Source of the DNA: Poritiphilus flavus
GTDB taxonomy: Bacteria; Bacteroidota; Bacteroidia; Flavobacteriales; Flavobacteriaceae
Assembly (NCBI RefSeq): GCF_009901585.1
Contig: NZ_WXYO01000009.1
Location: 124,001 to 188,000 of the forward strand
Direction of reading: 5' to 3'
DNA length: 64,000 nucleotides
Shown: positions 17,086 to 25,359 of the stretch, piece by piece
How the letters are laid out: each line of letters begins with the position of its first letter
Position numbering within the stretch: position 1 is the first letter of the stretch
Notes under the pieces: generated by a model
Databases searched by the model: none
What the model saw: the letters and a program-made list of their open reading frames with translations, nothing else
What the model was told of the DNA's origin: nothing
Position numbers and translations under genes: made by a program

Positions 17086-17982
17086 ATGGAGACAATTCTG
17101 AACTATTTTGAAAACATTCCTTCCACGCACAGAAGCCTGATCCTGGTTTTGGGAATTACGTTTTTCTGGTTGCTCGAAGGTGCTGTTCCCCTTTTCAAAT
17201 TCAACTACAGGAAATGGAGGCATGCCCTTCCAAATTTCTTTTTCACCCTCACCACCATTATCGTCAATTTCGCCCTGGCATTTTTATTACTTATGACCAG
17301 CGATTGGGTAGGGGAAAATGATTTCGGACTGATCAACTGGCTGCCAGAAATGCCTCTGTGGCTCTATATCTTGTTGGGTGTTCTGCTGTTGGATCTCTTC
17401 GGGGCTTACCTGGCACACTATGTGGAACACAAGGTTAAACCGCTATGGATGATACACCTAGTTCACCATACCGACCATGAAGTGGACACTACAACGGCCA
17501 ACAGGCATCATCCGCTGGAGAGTTTGATCCGATTTAGTTTTACCCTTTTTGGCGTTTTTGTTGTCGGTACACCGATCGGGATAGTCATGTTGTATCAATC
17601 ACTTTCGTTGGTGGCTACACAGTTCGGTCATGCGAATATCAGGTTACCTAAAAAAGTCGATGAGCTTTTGAGTTGGGTGATTGTTTCTCCGGATATGCAC
17701 AAGGTACATCATCACTTCGTGCTACCTTATACAGACTCTAACTACGGGAATATATTCTCCATTTGGGACCGTATGTTCGGTACTTTTATGAAACTGGACA
17801 GGGATTCCATAGTCTACGGGGTGGATACCTTCCCGGATCGTAAGGAGAACGGCAGCATTATTGGTCTCTTAAAACAGCCATTTCACAAATATCGCAGACC
17901 AACTACTGTAGAAGTTTCGGATGGAAAACCAGTAACTTCCGTTAAGGCGGCTAATCCGGATACTTCAGATACTTTTGTCTGA
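17086..17982 (+). CDS. fatty acid hydroxylase / sterol desaturase family protein
   Basis: A multipass di-iron membrane enzyme. Histidine boxes are visible: HYVEH, then HLVHHTDHE and NRHHPLE, and finally DMHKVHHHF. Four or more hydrophobic segments surround them. I use ATG 17086 (298 aa): the upstream in-frame extension from 16921 only translates the heptamer array. A TATCTTTA box lies 4 bp before this ATG, as in other genes here. Likely activity is hydroxylation or desaturation of a lipid. The last 32 bp overlap the 3' end of the convergent NamZ-type gene. Confidence 0.85.
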   Translation: METILNYFENIPSTHRSLILVLGITFFWLLEGAVPLFKFNYRKWRHALPNFFFTLTTIIVNFALAFLLLMTSDWVGENDFGLINWLPEMPLWLYILLGVLLLDLFGAYLAHYVEHKVKPLWMIHLVHHTDHEVDTTTANRHHPLESLIRFSFTLFGVFVVGTPIGIVMLYQSLSLVATQFGHANIRLPKKVDELLSWVIVSPDMHKVHHHFVLPYTDSNYGNIFSIWDRMFGTFMKLDRDSIVYGVDTFPDRKENGSIIGLLKQPFHKYRRPTTVEVSDGKPVTSVKAANPDTSDTFV

Positions 17983-19195
17983 TCGCTTTGAATCCAAGAA
18001 GGTCCTCTTCCCAGCTGGCTTTGATCTGTTCCCCAGTCAGGCCGGCCTCAATTTGCTGTTGTAGCTTTTCAGTACCGGCATGCCTGGTGAATCCGCTGGT
18101 ATTAAAAAAAAGGGATTTATCCGCACTGTTATTGTAGGCATCAATGATCCATTTTAGAGAAACTTCGCTCATATGTGGGGCATGCTGCAGGTCTTTTCCA
18201 AAGCAGGTCAAACCGTTTTGCTTTGGACTCTTAGAGCCAAAATTGGGCCTCGGAGTATAGCTAAATTCGTAATTGACAGAATCCAGGAAGGAAGCCCCAT
18301 AGCGCTGAAATTGAAATTCGGTACCCCGGCCCGCGTTTACATTGGTGCCTTCAAACAGCCCCAGGCTTGGATATAGGTTTATAGCTTTATCATTAGGGAG
18401 GTTAGGAGAAGGCCTGATGGCCAGGGAATACTGTGTATGGTGGGTGTAATGCTCCATTGGGATCACCGTAAGGTCCGCTTTGATCTTGTCCTGCATCCAG
18501 CCTTCCTCGTTGATCATTTCGGCATACTCGCCAATCGTCATGCCATAGACCAGAGGAATTGGGGTCATTCCCAGAAATCCTGTATGCGCTTCTTCCATGG
18601 TAGGTCCATCCACATAATGTCCATTGGGATTAGGCCTGTCCAGCACGATCACCGGAATTTGCTGTTCGGCACAGGCTTCCATCACCAATTGCAGTGTTGC
18701 GATATAGGTATAGAAACGCACCCCCACGTCCTGAATGTCGAACAATACAAGATCCAAACCTTTTAATTGTTCCTGACTTGGTTTTCTGTTCTTGCCGTAA
18801 AGGGAAATAATAGGTAGTCCGGTTTTGGTATCAATCCCGTCTTTAACGTGTTCTCCTGCATCGGCTTTACCGCGGAATCCATGTTCCGGTGCAAAAACTT
18901 TTCGGATATCTACCTTAAGAGAGCGTAAAGAATCTACCAAATGGGTATAGATAGTTGATTGTGTATCCTTAAAAATAACGCTGGTTTGGTTTGCCACCAC
19001 CCCTATTTTTTTATCCTTTAGTATAGGCAGATAGCTCTCAGTCCGGTTTGAGGCAACGATCACACGGGGTTCCGAGATCCGGATCTCCTCCTTGTTATTT
19101 GCAATTTCAGGAGATTTCTTCCGCTCAGAGATTCCACAAGCTGAAAGTAATATAATCAGGAATAATGTATTTTTGATGCTGGATAAAAATGCCAT
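17951..19195 (-). CDS. DUF1343 / NamZ-type exo-beta-N-acetylmuramidase, lipoprotein
   Basis: From ATG 19195 the protein has a lipoprotein leader ending ILLSAC. The DUF1343 core follows: VVANQTSVIF, FAPEHGFRG with DAGEHV, FDIQDVGVRFYTYI, VLDRPNPNGHYVDGP and LYPSLGLFEGTNVNAGRGTE. NamZ proteins remove N-acetylmuramic acid from peptidoglycan ends, so a role in cell-wall recycling or scavenging at the outer surface is likely. The start at 19249 is rejected because it would run into the divergent permease gene and mask the leader. Start codons of the two divergent genes are only three bases apart. Confidence 0.88.
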   Translation of the reverse strand: MAFLSSIKNTLFLIILLSACGISERKKSPEIANNKEEIRISEPRVIVASNRTESYLPILKDKKIGVVANQTSVIFKDTQSTIYTHLVDSLRSLKVDIRKVFAPEHGFRGKADAGEHVKDGIDTKTGLPIISLYGKNRKPSQEQLKGLDLVLFDIQDVGVRFYTYIATLQLVMEACAEQQIPVIVLDRPNPNGHYVDGPTMEEAHTGFLGMTPIPLVYGMTIGEYAEMINEEGWMQDKIKADLTVIPMEHYTHHTQYSLAIRPSPNLPNDKAINLYPSLGLFEGTNVNAGRGTEFQFQRYGASFLDSVNYEFSYTPRPNFGSKSPKQNGLTCFGKDLQHAPHMSEVSLKWIIDAYNNSADKSLFFNTSGFTRHAGTEKLQQQIEAGLTGEQIKASWEEDLLGFKAIRQKYLKYPD

Positions 19196-19198
19196 GAA

Positions 19199-20434
19199 TT
19201 GAATTTCGAATTCTTTATCGCCAAGCGCCTTGTAACCGGTAAGGAGCATAAAATTAGTATTTCAGCTCCAATTATAAAAATAGCCATTGCCGCAATAGCA
19301 ATAGGCATTATTATGATGCTGGCCGCTATGGCAACCGGGGTGGGCCTGCGATATAAAATAAGAGAAAAGGTCGCGGCCTTCAACGGGCACATTCAGATCT
19401 ATAATTACGATACCAACAATTCGGATATCTCCGTAAATCCGGTTTCAACGGATCAGGACTTCTATCCGGAATTTAAATCGGTTGATGGAATATCGCATGT
19501 TCAGGCAGTAGCCACCAAGGCCGGAATCATCAGAACTGCGGATACCTTTGAAGGCTTTATAGCAAAAGGAGTAGGGAAGGACTATCAATGGTCCGTGATG
19601 GAGGAATTTCTGGAAGAAGGTAGTCTTCCTGATTATTCCGGAGAGCTGAACACGGAAGTACTAATGTCTAGTTTGCTGGCCAATCGACTAAAACTAAAAC
19701 TAGGGGACACCTTTTTTGCCTTCTTTCCTAAAGAAGAAGACCCTACAAAACCCAATCAGCGCAGGTTTACCATAAAGGGCATCTACAACAGTGGTTTTGA
19801 GGAACTGGATACCTATATTTTTGTCGATATCAGGCATATTCAAAGGATGAACAAATGGCAGTCGGATCAGATAGGTAATTTCGAAGTCTTCCTGGATAAT
19901 TTTGACGATATGGAGGAGAAGAGCAGGGAGATCTACGGCAAAACCCTGTCCGACCTGGATACCCAAACCCTGCGGAATAAATATTATCAGATCTTTGAAT
20001 GGATCGGACTGTTTGATTTCAACATTGCCCTGATCATCGGTATCATGATCATAGTTGGTGGCATAAATATGATCACGGCTCTGCTGGTCCTCATCCTGGA
20101 ACGAACACAGATGATCGGTATTTTAAAAGCTCTGGGAAGTGCCAACTGGAGTATCCGAAAGGTGTTCTTGTACAATGCCGCCTATCTGATCAGCGTGGGA
20201 TTGCTCTGGGGTAATATCATCGGACTTGGGATCATTTGGGTCCAACATCGGTATCGTATTTTCAAATTTCCAAACCCCAAGGAATACTACATTGATTATA
20301 TTCCTGTTCACGTTGATCTCCCTTCAGTTTTGCTTTTAAATCTTGGAGTATTGCTTTTGTGCCTATTAATGCTTTTGGTGCCTTCTTACATAATAACTAA
20401 GATCAGTCCTGTAAAAGCTATCAAATTTGAGTGA
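19199..20434 (+). CDS. FtsX-like ABC transporter permease (LolC/E type)
   Basis: A 411-aa permease with one N-terminal membrane helix, a large periplasmic domain (about residues 45-265) and three C-terminal helices, the FtsX/MacB_PCD layout of lipoprotein-release permeases. The conserved start (NFEFFIAKRLVTGKE) and the TTG codon at 19199 fit homologues, making TTG the probable true start. ILKALGSANWSIRKVF is the loop that contacts the ATPase. No ATPase gene is adjacent. A role in moving lipoproteins to the outer membrane is likely. Confidence 0.83.
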   Translation: MNFEFFIAKRLVTGKEHKISISAPIIKIAIAAIAIGIIMMLAAMATGVGLRYKIREKVAAFNGHIQIYNYDTNNSDISVNPVSTDQDFYPEFKSVDGISHVQAVATKAGIIRTADTFEGFIAKGVGKDYQWSVMEEFLEEGSLPDYSGELNTEVLMSSLLANRLKLKLGDTFFAFFPKEEDPTKPNQRRFTIKGIYNSGFEELDTYIFVDIRHIQRMNKWQSDQIGNFEVFLDNFDDMEEKSREIYGKTLSDLDTQTLRNKYYQIFEWIGLFDFNIALIIGIMIIVGGINMITALLVLILERTQMIGILKALGSANWSIRKVFLYNAAYLISVGLLWGNIIGLGIIWVQHRYRIFKFPNPKEYYIDYIPVHVDLPSVLLLNLGVLLLCLLMLLVPSYIITKISPVKAIKFE

Positions 20435-20552
20435 GTATAGTTCTTGCTGAGGTCAAAATCAGTCTTCATAGCGCATCATTTCCCATTAATTAGCTGTACC
20501 TTTGCAGGCGCAAAACAGTAGCCGGTTCTCTGTGCTAATACCTGAAACGTTT

Positions 20553-21533
20553 ATGAAATACGCCAAAAACATTTTGGAGACCATTGGAAACACGCCGCTG
20601 GTGCAGATCAATAAGCTCACAGCGGAATTGCCCTGCTTGGTGTTGGCCAAATACGAAACTTTTAATCCCGGTAATTCCGTAAAGGATCGTATGGCTCTCC
20701 AAATGGTGGAAGATGCCGAGCGCGAAGGGAAGATTAAGCCAGGAGGAACCATAATTGAAGGTACTTCCGGCAATACTGGAATGGGCCTGGCCCTGGCAGC
20801 CGTTATCAAAGGCTATAAGATGATCTGTGTGATCAGCGATAAACAATCCAAGGAAAAGATTGACATACTAAAGGCTATGGGCAGTGAGGTTTATATATGC
20901 CCAACGGATGTGGCCCCGGACGACCCTCAAAGCTATTATTCAACCGCCAGGAGACTGGCCACGGAGATCCCGAACTCGTGGTATGTAAACCAGTATGACA
21001 ATCCCTCAAACACCAAAGCTCACTTTAACAGCACTGGTCCTGAAATTTGGGAGCAGACCGAAGGAAAAGTTACCCACTTTGTGGTAGGAGTAGGAACAGG
21101 GGGCACTATTTCAGGTGTTGGGCGTTATTTGAAATCCAAAAACCCCAATGTTAAAGTTTGGGGTGTTGACACCTATGGCTCGGTCTTCAAGAAGTATCAC
21201 GAGACAGGCATATTTGATGAAAACGAGATTTACCCCTACGTTACCGAAGGTATTGGGGAAGATATTCTTCCTGAAAATGTGGATTTTAAGATCATAGACG
21301 GCTTTACCAAGGTTACGGATATTGATGCCGCGGTATACACCCGAAGGCTGGCAAGAGAAGAAGGGATGTTCCTGGGAAACTCTGCCGGAGCTGCCATAAA
21401 GGGAGTTTTGCAACTTAAAGAACATTTCTCCAAAGACGATGTTGTCGTCGTCCTTTTTCACGATCATGGAAGCCGTTATGTGGGCAAAATTTTTAATGAC
21501 GACTGGATGAAGGAACAGGGCTTTTTGGAATAG
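20553..21533 (+). CDS. PLP-dependent cysteine synthase / cystathionine beta-synthase-like
   Basis: Fold-type II PLP enzyme, 326 aa. Lys44 in NPGNSVKDRM is the Schiff-base lysine; GTSGNTG binds the substrate carboxylate and GVGTGGTISG the phosphate. The DPQSYYSTARRLA region resembles cystathionine beta-synthases more than O-acetylserine sulfhydrylases, but no C-terminal CBS domains are present. ATG 20553 is chosen because it starts the normal KYAKNILETIGNTPLV; the earlier start adds an unrelated tail. A TACCTTTG -7 box lies at 20497-20504. It makes cysteine or cystathionine, close to other sulfur genes downstream. Confidence 0.88.
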   Translation: MKYAKNILETIGNTPLVQINKLTAELPCLVLAKYETFNPGNSVKDRMALQMVEDAEREGKIKPGGTIIEGTSGNTGMGLALAAVIKGYKMICVISDKQSKEKIDILKAMGSEVYICPTDVAPDDPQSYYSTARRLATEIPNSWYVNQYDNPSNTKAHFNSTGPEIWEQTEGKVTHFVVGVGTGGTISGVGRYLKSKNPNVKVWGVDTYGSVFKKYHETGIFDENEIYPYVTEGIGEDILPENVDFKIIDGFTKVTDIDAAVYTRRLAREEGMFLGNSAGAAIKGVLQLKEHFSKDDVVVVLFHDHGSRYVGKIFNDDWMKEQGFLE

Positions 21534-21561
21534 ATTTGGTATCTTGTCAAAAACCCTTTTT

Positions 21562-22860
21562 ATGAGAATTAAATGCATTCTGGCCCTCTTGGTCTGGTCA
21601 TTTTTTTGCAGTCCGGCCATCTCCCAGAAACTTTCCAGAACAGAAAAAAAGATCGTCAAATCCATCGAAAAAAATAACCAGGCGGCCATAGCTTTCCTGG
21701 AGGAGGTAGTTAACATTAACAGCGGAACCTTAAATGCCAAAGGCGTTCAGAAGGTAGGTAAAGTGTTCGCTGAGGCCTTTGAAGGTTTGGATTTCACGAC
21801 AAAATGGATCGATATGCCCGCGGAAATGAACAGGGCAGGGCACCTGTTTGCCGAAACTACGGGTACTAAGGGAAAAAAATTACTTCTTATTGGGCACCTG
21901 GATACGGTTTTTGAAGAAAACAGCCCATTCCAGAAATTCGAAATGGTTAATGACAGCATAGCCCATGCCCCGGGGGGGAACGACATGAAAGGAGGTAATG
22001 TTATTGTACTGTACGCCCTTAAAGCCTTGCATGAAAACGGACTGCTAAAAGATGCACAGATTATTGTGGCGTTTACCGGCGATGAGGAAAGCACAGGAAA
22101 ACCGCTGGAAATTAGCAGAAAGCCGCTTATCGATGCTGCAAAGCGTAGCGATATAGGCCTGGGTTTTGAAACATCCACCGGCTTTAATTATGCGACAGTG
22201 GCCCGTAGAGGAGCTTCCGGATGGATGGTGGAGGTTGAAGGGAAAAGGGCTCACTCTTCAGGGGTTTTTAGTGACCGCGTTGGAGCAGGGGCCATTTTTG
22301 AAGTTTCCAGGATACTCAATGCATTCTACGAAGAAGTTAGAGGTGAGGAGTTTTTGACCTTCAATCCCGGAATTATCATGGGCGGAACCTTTACTGAATT
22401 TGATAAGGCGAGCAGCTCTGCCACTGCTTTTGGCAAAAGCAATGTGGTTGCCCAGACAGCTACGGTACGTGGCGGCCTTCGGTTTATCTCTGAAGAACAG
22501 AAAGAAAGCGCCAGGGCCAAAATGAGGGAGATTGTGGCAAACAGTCTGCCAAAAACCTCTTCAAAGATCAGTTTTACGGATAGCTATCCCGCTATGGTCC
22601 CGAAGGAAGGAAATCAAAGATTACTGGCAGATCTTAACCGCGTAAGTCTGGATCTCGGTCAGGGGGAGGTATTCGGTTATGACCCGGGAAAAAGAGGAGC
22701 CGCGGATACTTCGTTTGTCGCAGAATATGTAGACTGCCTGGATGGGCTTGGTACCATGGGAACTGGTGCCCATACTCCCGAGGAGACCGTAAACCTGAAT
22801 ACCATTGAGGCCCTGACCAAGAGAACGGCCATACTGATTTATCGCCTGATCAATTCCTGA
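21562..22860 (+). CDS. secreted M20 family metallopeptidase
   Basis: From ATG 21562 a signal peptide (MRIKCILALLVWSFFCSPAIS) leads a full M20 (carboxypeptidase G2/glutamate carboxypeptidase) protein. Zinc-site motifs are GHLDTVFE, APGGNDMKGG and GDEESTGKP, with a late His in GTGAHTPEE. The dimerisation insert is present in the middle (about 200-310). It probably cleaves a dipeptide or N-acyl amino acid in the periplasm. It lies 28 bp after the PLP enzyme, and its stop directly abuts the ATG of the next gene. Confidence 0.88.
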   Translation: MRIKCILALLVWSFFCSPAISQKLSRTEKKIVKSIEKNNQAAIAFLEEVVNINSGTLNAKGVQKVGKVFAEAFEGLDFTTKWIDMPAEMNRAGHLFAETTGTKGKKLLLIGHLDTVFEENSPFQKFEMVNDSIAHAPGGNDMKGGNVIVLYALKALHENGLLKDAQIIVAFTGDEESTGKPLEISRKPLIDAAKRSDIGLGFETSTGFNYATVARRGASGWMVEVEGKRAHSSGVFSDRVGAGAIFEVSRILNAFYEEVRGEEFLTFNPGIIMGGTFTEFDKASSSATAFGKSNVVAQTATVRGGLRFISEEQKESARAKMREIVANSLPKTSSKISFTDSYPAMVPKEGNQRLLADLNRVSLDLGQGEVFGYDPGKRGAADTSFVAEYVDCLDGLGTMGTGAHTPEETVNLNTIEALTKRTAILIYRLINS

Positions 22861-23655
22861 ATGATGGTTCAATTACAACTCAAAGATCAGGAAGTAAAGA
22901 TAGACGGAGGAGAATTAACAGGCTACCAACAACGGGGACATGAATTTATCCACCAAAAAGGCAGCCCCGGCTGGCGAAGCTCTGATACGGAAATGTTTCC
23001 GCTAATAGGACCAACAGCCGAAGCGGGTTTTCAGGTAGAGGTAGATGCGGGCAGAGCGATACAGGATCAACACGGCCTCTTGAGGGAATTGGATTATGAA
23101 TTGATCTCAAATACGGAAACCACCGCTGTTTTCCGAAAGCTTTATACCGCAGGAACATTGGTTCGGAACTCCAAATATCCCGCCAAGTCTGAAGTGGAGT
23201 GGTTGGAATGGCCTTATGATTTTGAATTTATAAAAGAATTTACCTTGAGGAAGGATGGACTGGAAGTGCGATTTGAGATCTCAGGCCCTTCGGGAATGCC
23301 TTATATGCTTGGCTATCATCCGGCATTTAAAATTCACACTGAGAAACCGGAAATAATCGTTGAGAACAAGCGTATTTCGCTTGAGGAAGTACTGGCAGTT
23401 GGAAGCAGGGCACTGGAGGTCCCTGAAACTAATGTTGTCTTGTTAAAAGATAAAAACCATTTAGAAATAAGGACGCAGGGTTTTAAACATTTTATGCTGT
23501 GGACCGAGGTGAGCAATATGGTATGCATAGAACCCATCACTTTCTATCCCTATGCTGTACCTCAAAGCCAATTACATGAGGGTTTTGAGCAGCTGCTGCA
23601 ACCCCCGGCTATCTATAAAGTCTGGTTGAATCCAAAGCGAACAGATGAAAGCTGA
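22861..23655 (+). CDS. aldose 1-epimerase family protein
   Basis: A 264-aa galactose-mutarotase-like beta-sandwich. Recognisable parts are the family's early GELTGYQQRGHEFIHQ, LGYHPAFKI (catalytic-type His) and VCIEPITFYPY (catalytic-type Glu) near the end. It interconverts sugar anomers or acts on glucose-6-phosphate-like substrates. It is packed tightly: zero bases from the M20 gene and an 11-bp overlap with the Crp gene. This tight packing suggests an operon from 20553 to 24277, though the functional link is not clear. Confidence 0.82.
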   Translation: MMVQLQLKDQEVKIDGGELTGYQQRGHEFIHQKGSPGWRSSDTEMFPLIGPTAEAGFQVEVDAGRAIQDQHGLLRELDYELISNTETTAVFRKLYTAGTLVRNSKYPAKSEVEWLEWPYDFEFIKEFTLRKDGLEVRFEISGPSGMPYMLGYHPAFKIHTEKPEIIVENKRISLEEVLAVGSRALEVPETNVVLLKDKNHLEIRTQGFKHFMLWTEVSNMVCIEPITFYPYAVPQSQLHEGFEQLLQPPAIYKVWLNPKRTDES

Positions 23656-24277
23656 TCTGGAGAAACATTACGGTTACGTCTTCGAAGATAGCCTGCTGAG
23701 CGAAATTGAAAAAGTGGGCCGGCTAATGGAAGTGAAACAGGGAGACATTCTGATAGACCTGAATCAGGAGATCCGTTTTATGCCATTGCTGTTCGAGGGA
23801 GCCATTAAGATCCTGCGGGAAGATAAGGACGGAGACGAATTGCTACTTTATTTTATTGAAAAAGGTGATAGCTGCGCAATGACCTTCAGCTGTTGCATGG
23901 GCAGTGGAACAAGTGAGATAAGGGCTGTGGCCGAAGTAGATACGCGGCTGGTGATGATCCCAGTCGCTTATATGGAACTCTGGATGGAAAAGTACCAAAG
24001 CTGGCGCCGTTTTGTGTTGGACAGTTACCATGGCAGGATGACCGAACTTCTGGAGACCGTGGATACGCTGGCCTTCATGAAAATGGACGAAAGGCTGTTA
24101 AAATACCTACAGGATAGGGCCATGGTTACCCATGACGATGTAATCCACGCTACACATCAGGAAGTGGCGCTGGATCTGCATACTTCCAGAGTAGTGGTTT
24201 CCCGATTGCTAAAGCGGCTCGAGCGGGAGGGTAAAATTGCTATGGAGCGTCATGCGATCAAACTGTTGCAACTCTAA
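23645..24277 (+). CDS. Crp/Fnr-family regulator with C-x5-CC sensor-like motif
   Basis: An N-terminal cyclic-nucleotide-binding-fold domain (about residues 25-125) and a C-terminal winged helix (about 150-208, HQEVALDLHTSRVVVSRLLKRLE as the recognition region, quoted in parts). The Crp phosphate-binding RxA signature is missing. Instead a cysteine cluster GDSCAMTFSCCMGS sits in the effector-binding domain. It overlaps the epimerase gene by 11 bp and lies upstream of a SulP transporter, a persulfide dioxygenase fusion and DUF2892. A thiol- or persulfide-sensing role is inferred from that company and the cysteines. Confidence 0.85.
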   Translation: MKADLEKHYGYVFEDSLLSEIEKVGRLMEVKQGDILIDLNQEIRFMPLLFEGAIKILREDKDGDELLLYFIEKGDSCAMTFSCCMGSGTSEIRAVAEVDTRLVMIPVAYMELWMEKYQSWRRFVLDSYHGRMTELLETVDTLAFMKMDERLLKYLQDRAMVTHDDVIHATHQEVALDLHTSRVVVSRLLKRLEREGKIAMERHAIKLLQL

Positions 24278-24359
24278 GTTTTTTGATTTTTCACCCCAAT
24301 CCACTGTAACAACTGCGATTTCTGCTCGTCTTTTGAGAAATCAATCTAAAAACGAACTC

Positions 24360-25280
24360 ATGCGATCACTATTACTATTAGGAGTACTTTTTTGCCTAAG
24401 TATTCCTGGGATGAGCTATGCGCAAACCGAAAAATTATTTCACGGCCTGGAGCTATACGAATCCCTGGCAAGTGGCAAAGCCAAAATGGAACCTTACGCA
24501 CAGCAGATCAAGCTTATTGAGGTAGAAAGCCCAGGCTTTCCACTATCAAAGTCCAGCGAAGCCCATGTGGTCTGTCAGAATTATCAAACCCAGTCCGGAA
24601 CCATCGCGGAGGTGGTGTTTACCTTTGCGGATGATAAACTGTCCTATATCCAGGCCTATGGGAACGCGGTGGAAGCGCTCACCGGACATAGAAAGGATAC
24701 TGCTCAAACCTATATGGGGTATGGGGCTTACTGGAAGGACTACATTGTGACCAAACCCGCCGAAGACAAAGTTTGGATCCTGACCCCTGAGGCAGCCCAT
24801 CCGAACCTTTTTACCTGGGACAATCCGTACCTGCCCTCCAATGGGGGACAGCCTAAAACCTACGAGACCTCCGCTAAAGTACCTGAATTTGTGAAAATGG
24901 GTGGAAAGCTTGAAGACCTCCAACCAGTACTTGAGAAAGCTTCCATGTTCACTAATACCATGAAACTGGACGGTAGCGACCCGAATGCCCAACTACAGCT
25001 GGACTGTTTTGGGATTGAGTACGCGGGATTCCCCAGGAAATTCGAGGCCCGATTCGGGGATGAACAACTGAATGTGGTGTGGATTCTAACCGGGAAGGGC
25101 GAAGAAGATCGCATAAGGCAAAAGCTGATCGAGGCTTATGGGGAAATCATTTTTAAGAACGAAGCCTGGGAAGTTTTTGATAACTGGCAGGTATTGCTGC
25201 GAAAAGACAAGCCCGAGGTACTCTTGCTTACCCCGGAATTAGGTGAATTCTACAAGAAAGAATATTTCAAACAGCAGTAA
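24360..25280 (+). CDS. secreted protein of unknown function
   Basis: The ATG at 24360 gives a typical signal peptide (MRSLLLLGVLFCLSIPGMSYAQ). The start at 24237 would overlap the Crp gene and has no leader. The ~285-aa mature part contains two similar beta-alpha segments that may be a tandem duplication (one near VVFTFADDKLSYIQAYG, the other near LNVVWILTGKGEEDRIRQK). No family is recognised. It is predicted to be periplasmic. Confidence 0.6.
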   Translation: MRSLLLLGVLFCLSIPGMSYAQTEKLFHGLELYESLASGKAKMEPYAQQIKLIEVESPGFPLSKSSEAHVVCQNYQTQSGTIAEVVFTFADDKLSYIQAYGNAVEALTGHRKDTAQTYMGYGAYWKDYIVTKPAEDKVWILTPEAAHPNLFTWDNPYLPSNGGQPKTYETSAKVPEFVKMGGKLEDLQPVLEKASMFTNTMKLDGSDPNAQLQLDCFGIEYAGFPRKFEARFGDEQLNVVWILTGKGEEDRIRQKLIEAYGEIIFKNEAWEVFDNWQVLLRKDKPEVLLLTPELGEFYKKEYFKQQ

Positions 25281-25346
25281 GGACACTAAAGTTAAATCAC
25301 ATTTGCTGAGCGTAACACAGGTTACCCATGTTTAGTCATTAAATGC

Positions 25347-25354
25347 TAAATTTG
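25347..25354 (+). promoter_or_regulatory. -7 box TAAATTTG before the SulP gene
   Basis: TAnnTTTG match ending 5 bp before ATG 25360. No convincing -33 TTTG is seen at the right spacing. If it is used, the transcript would start at about the start codon. Confidence 0.4.
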
Positions 25355-25359
25355 GGCCG

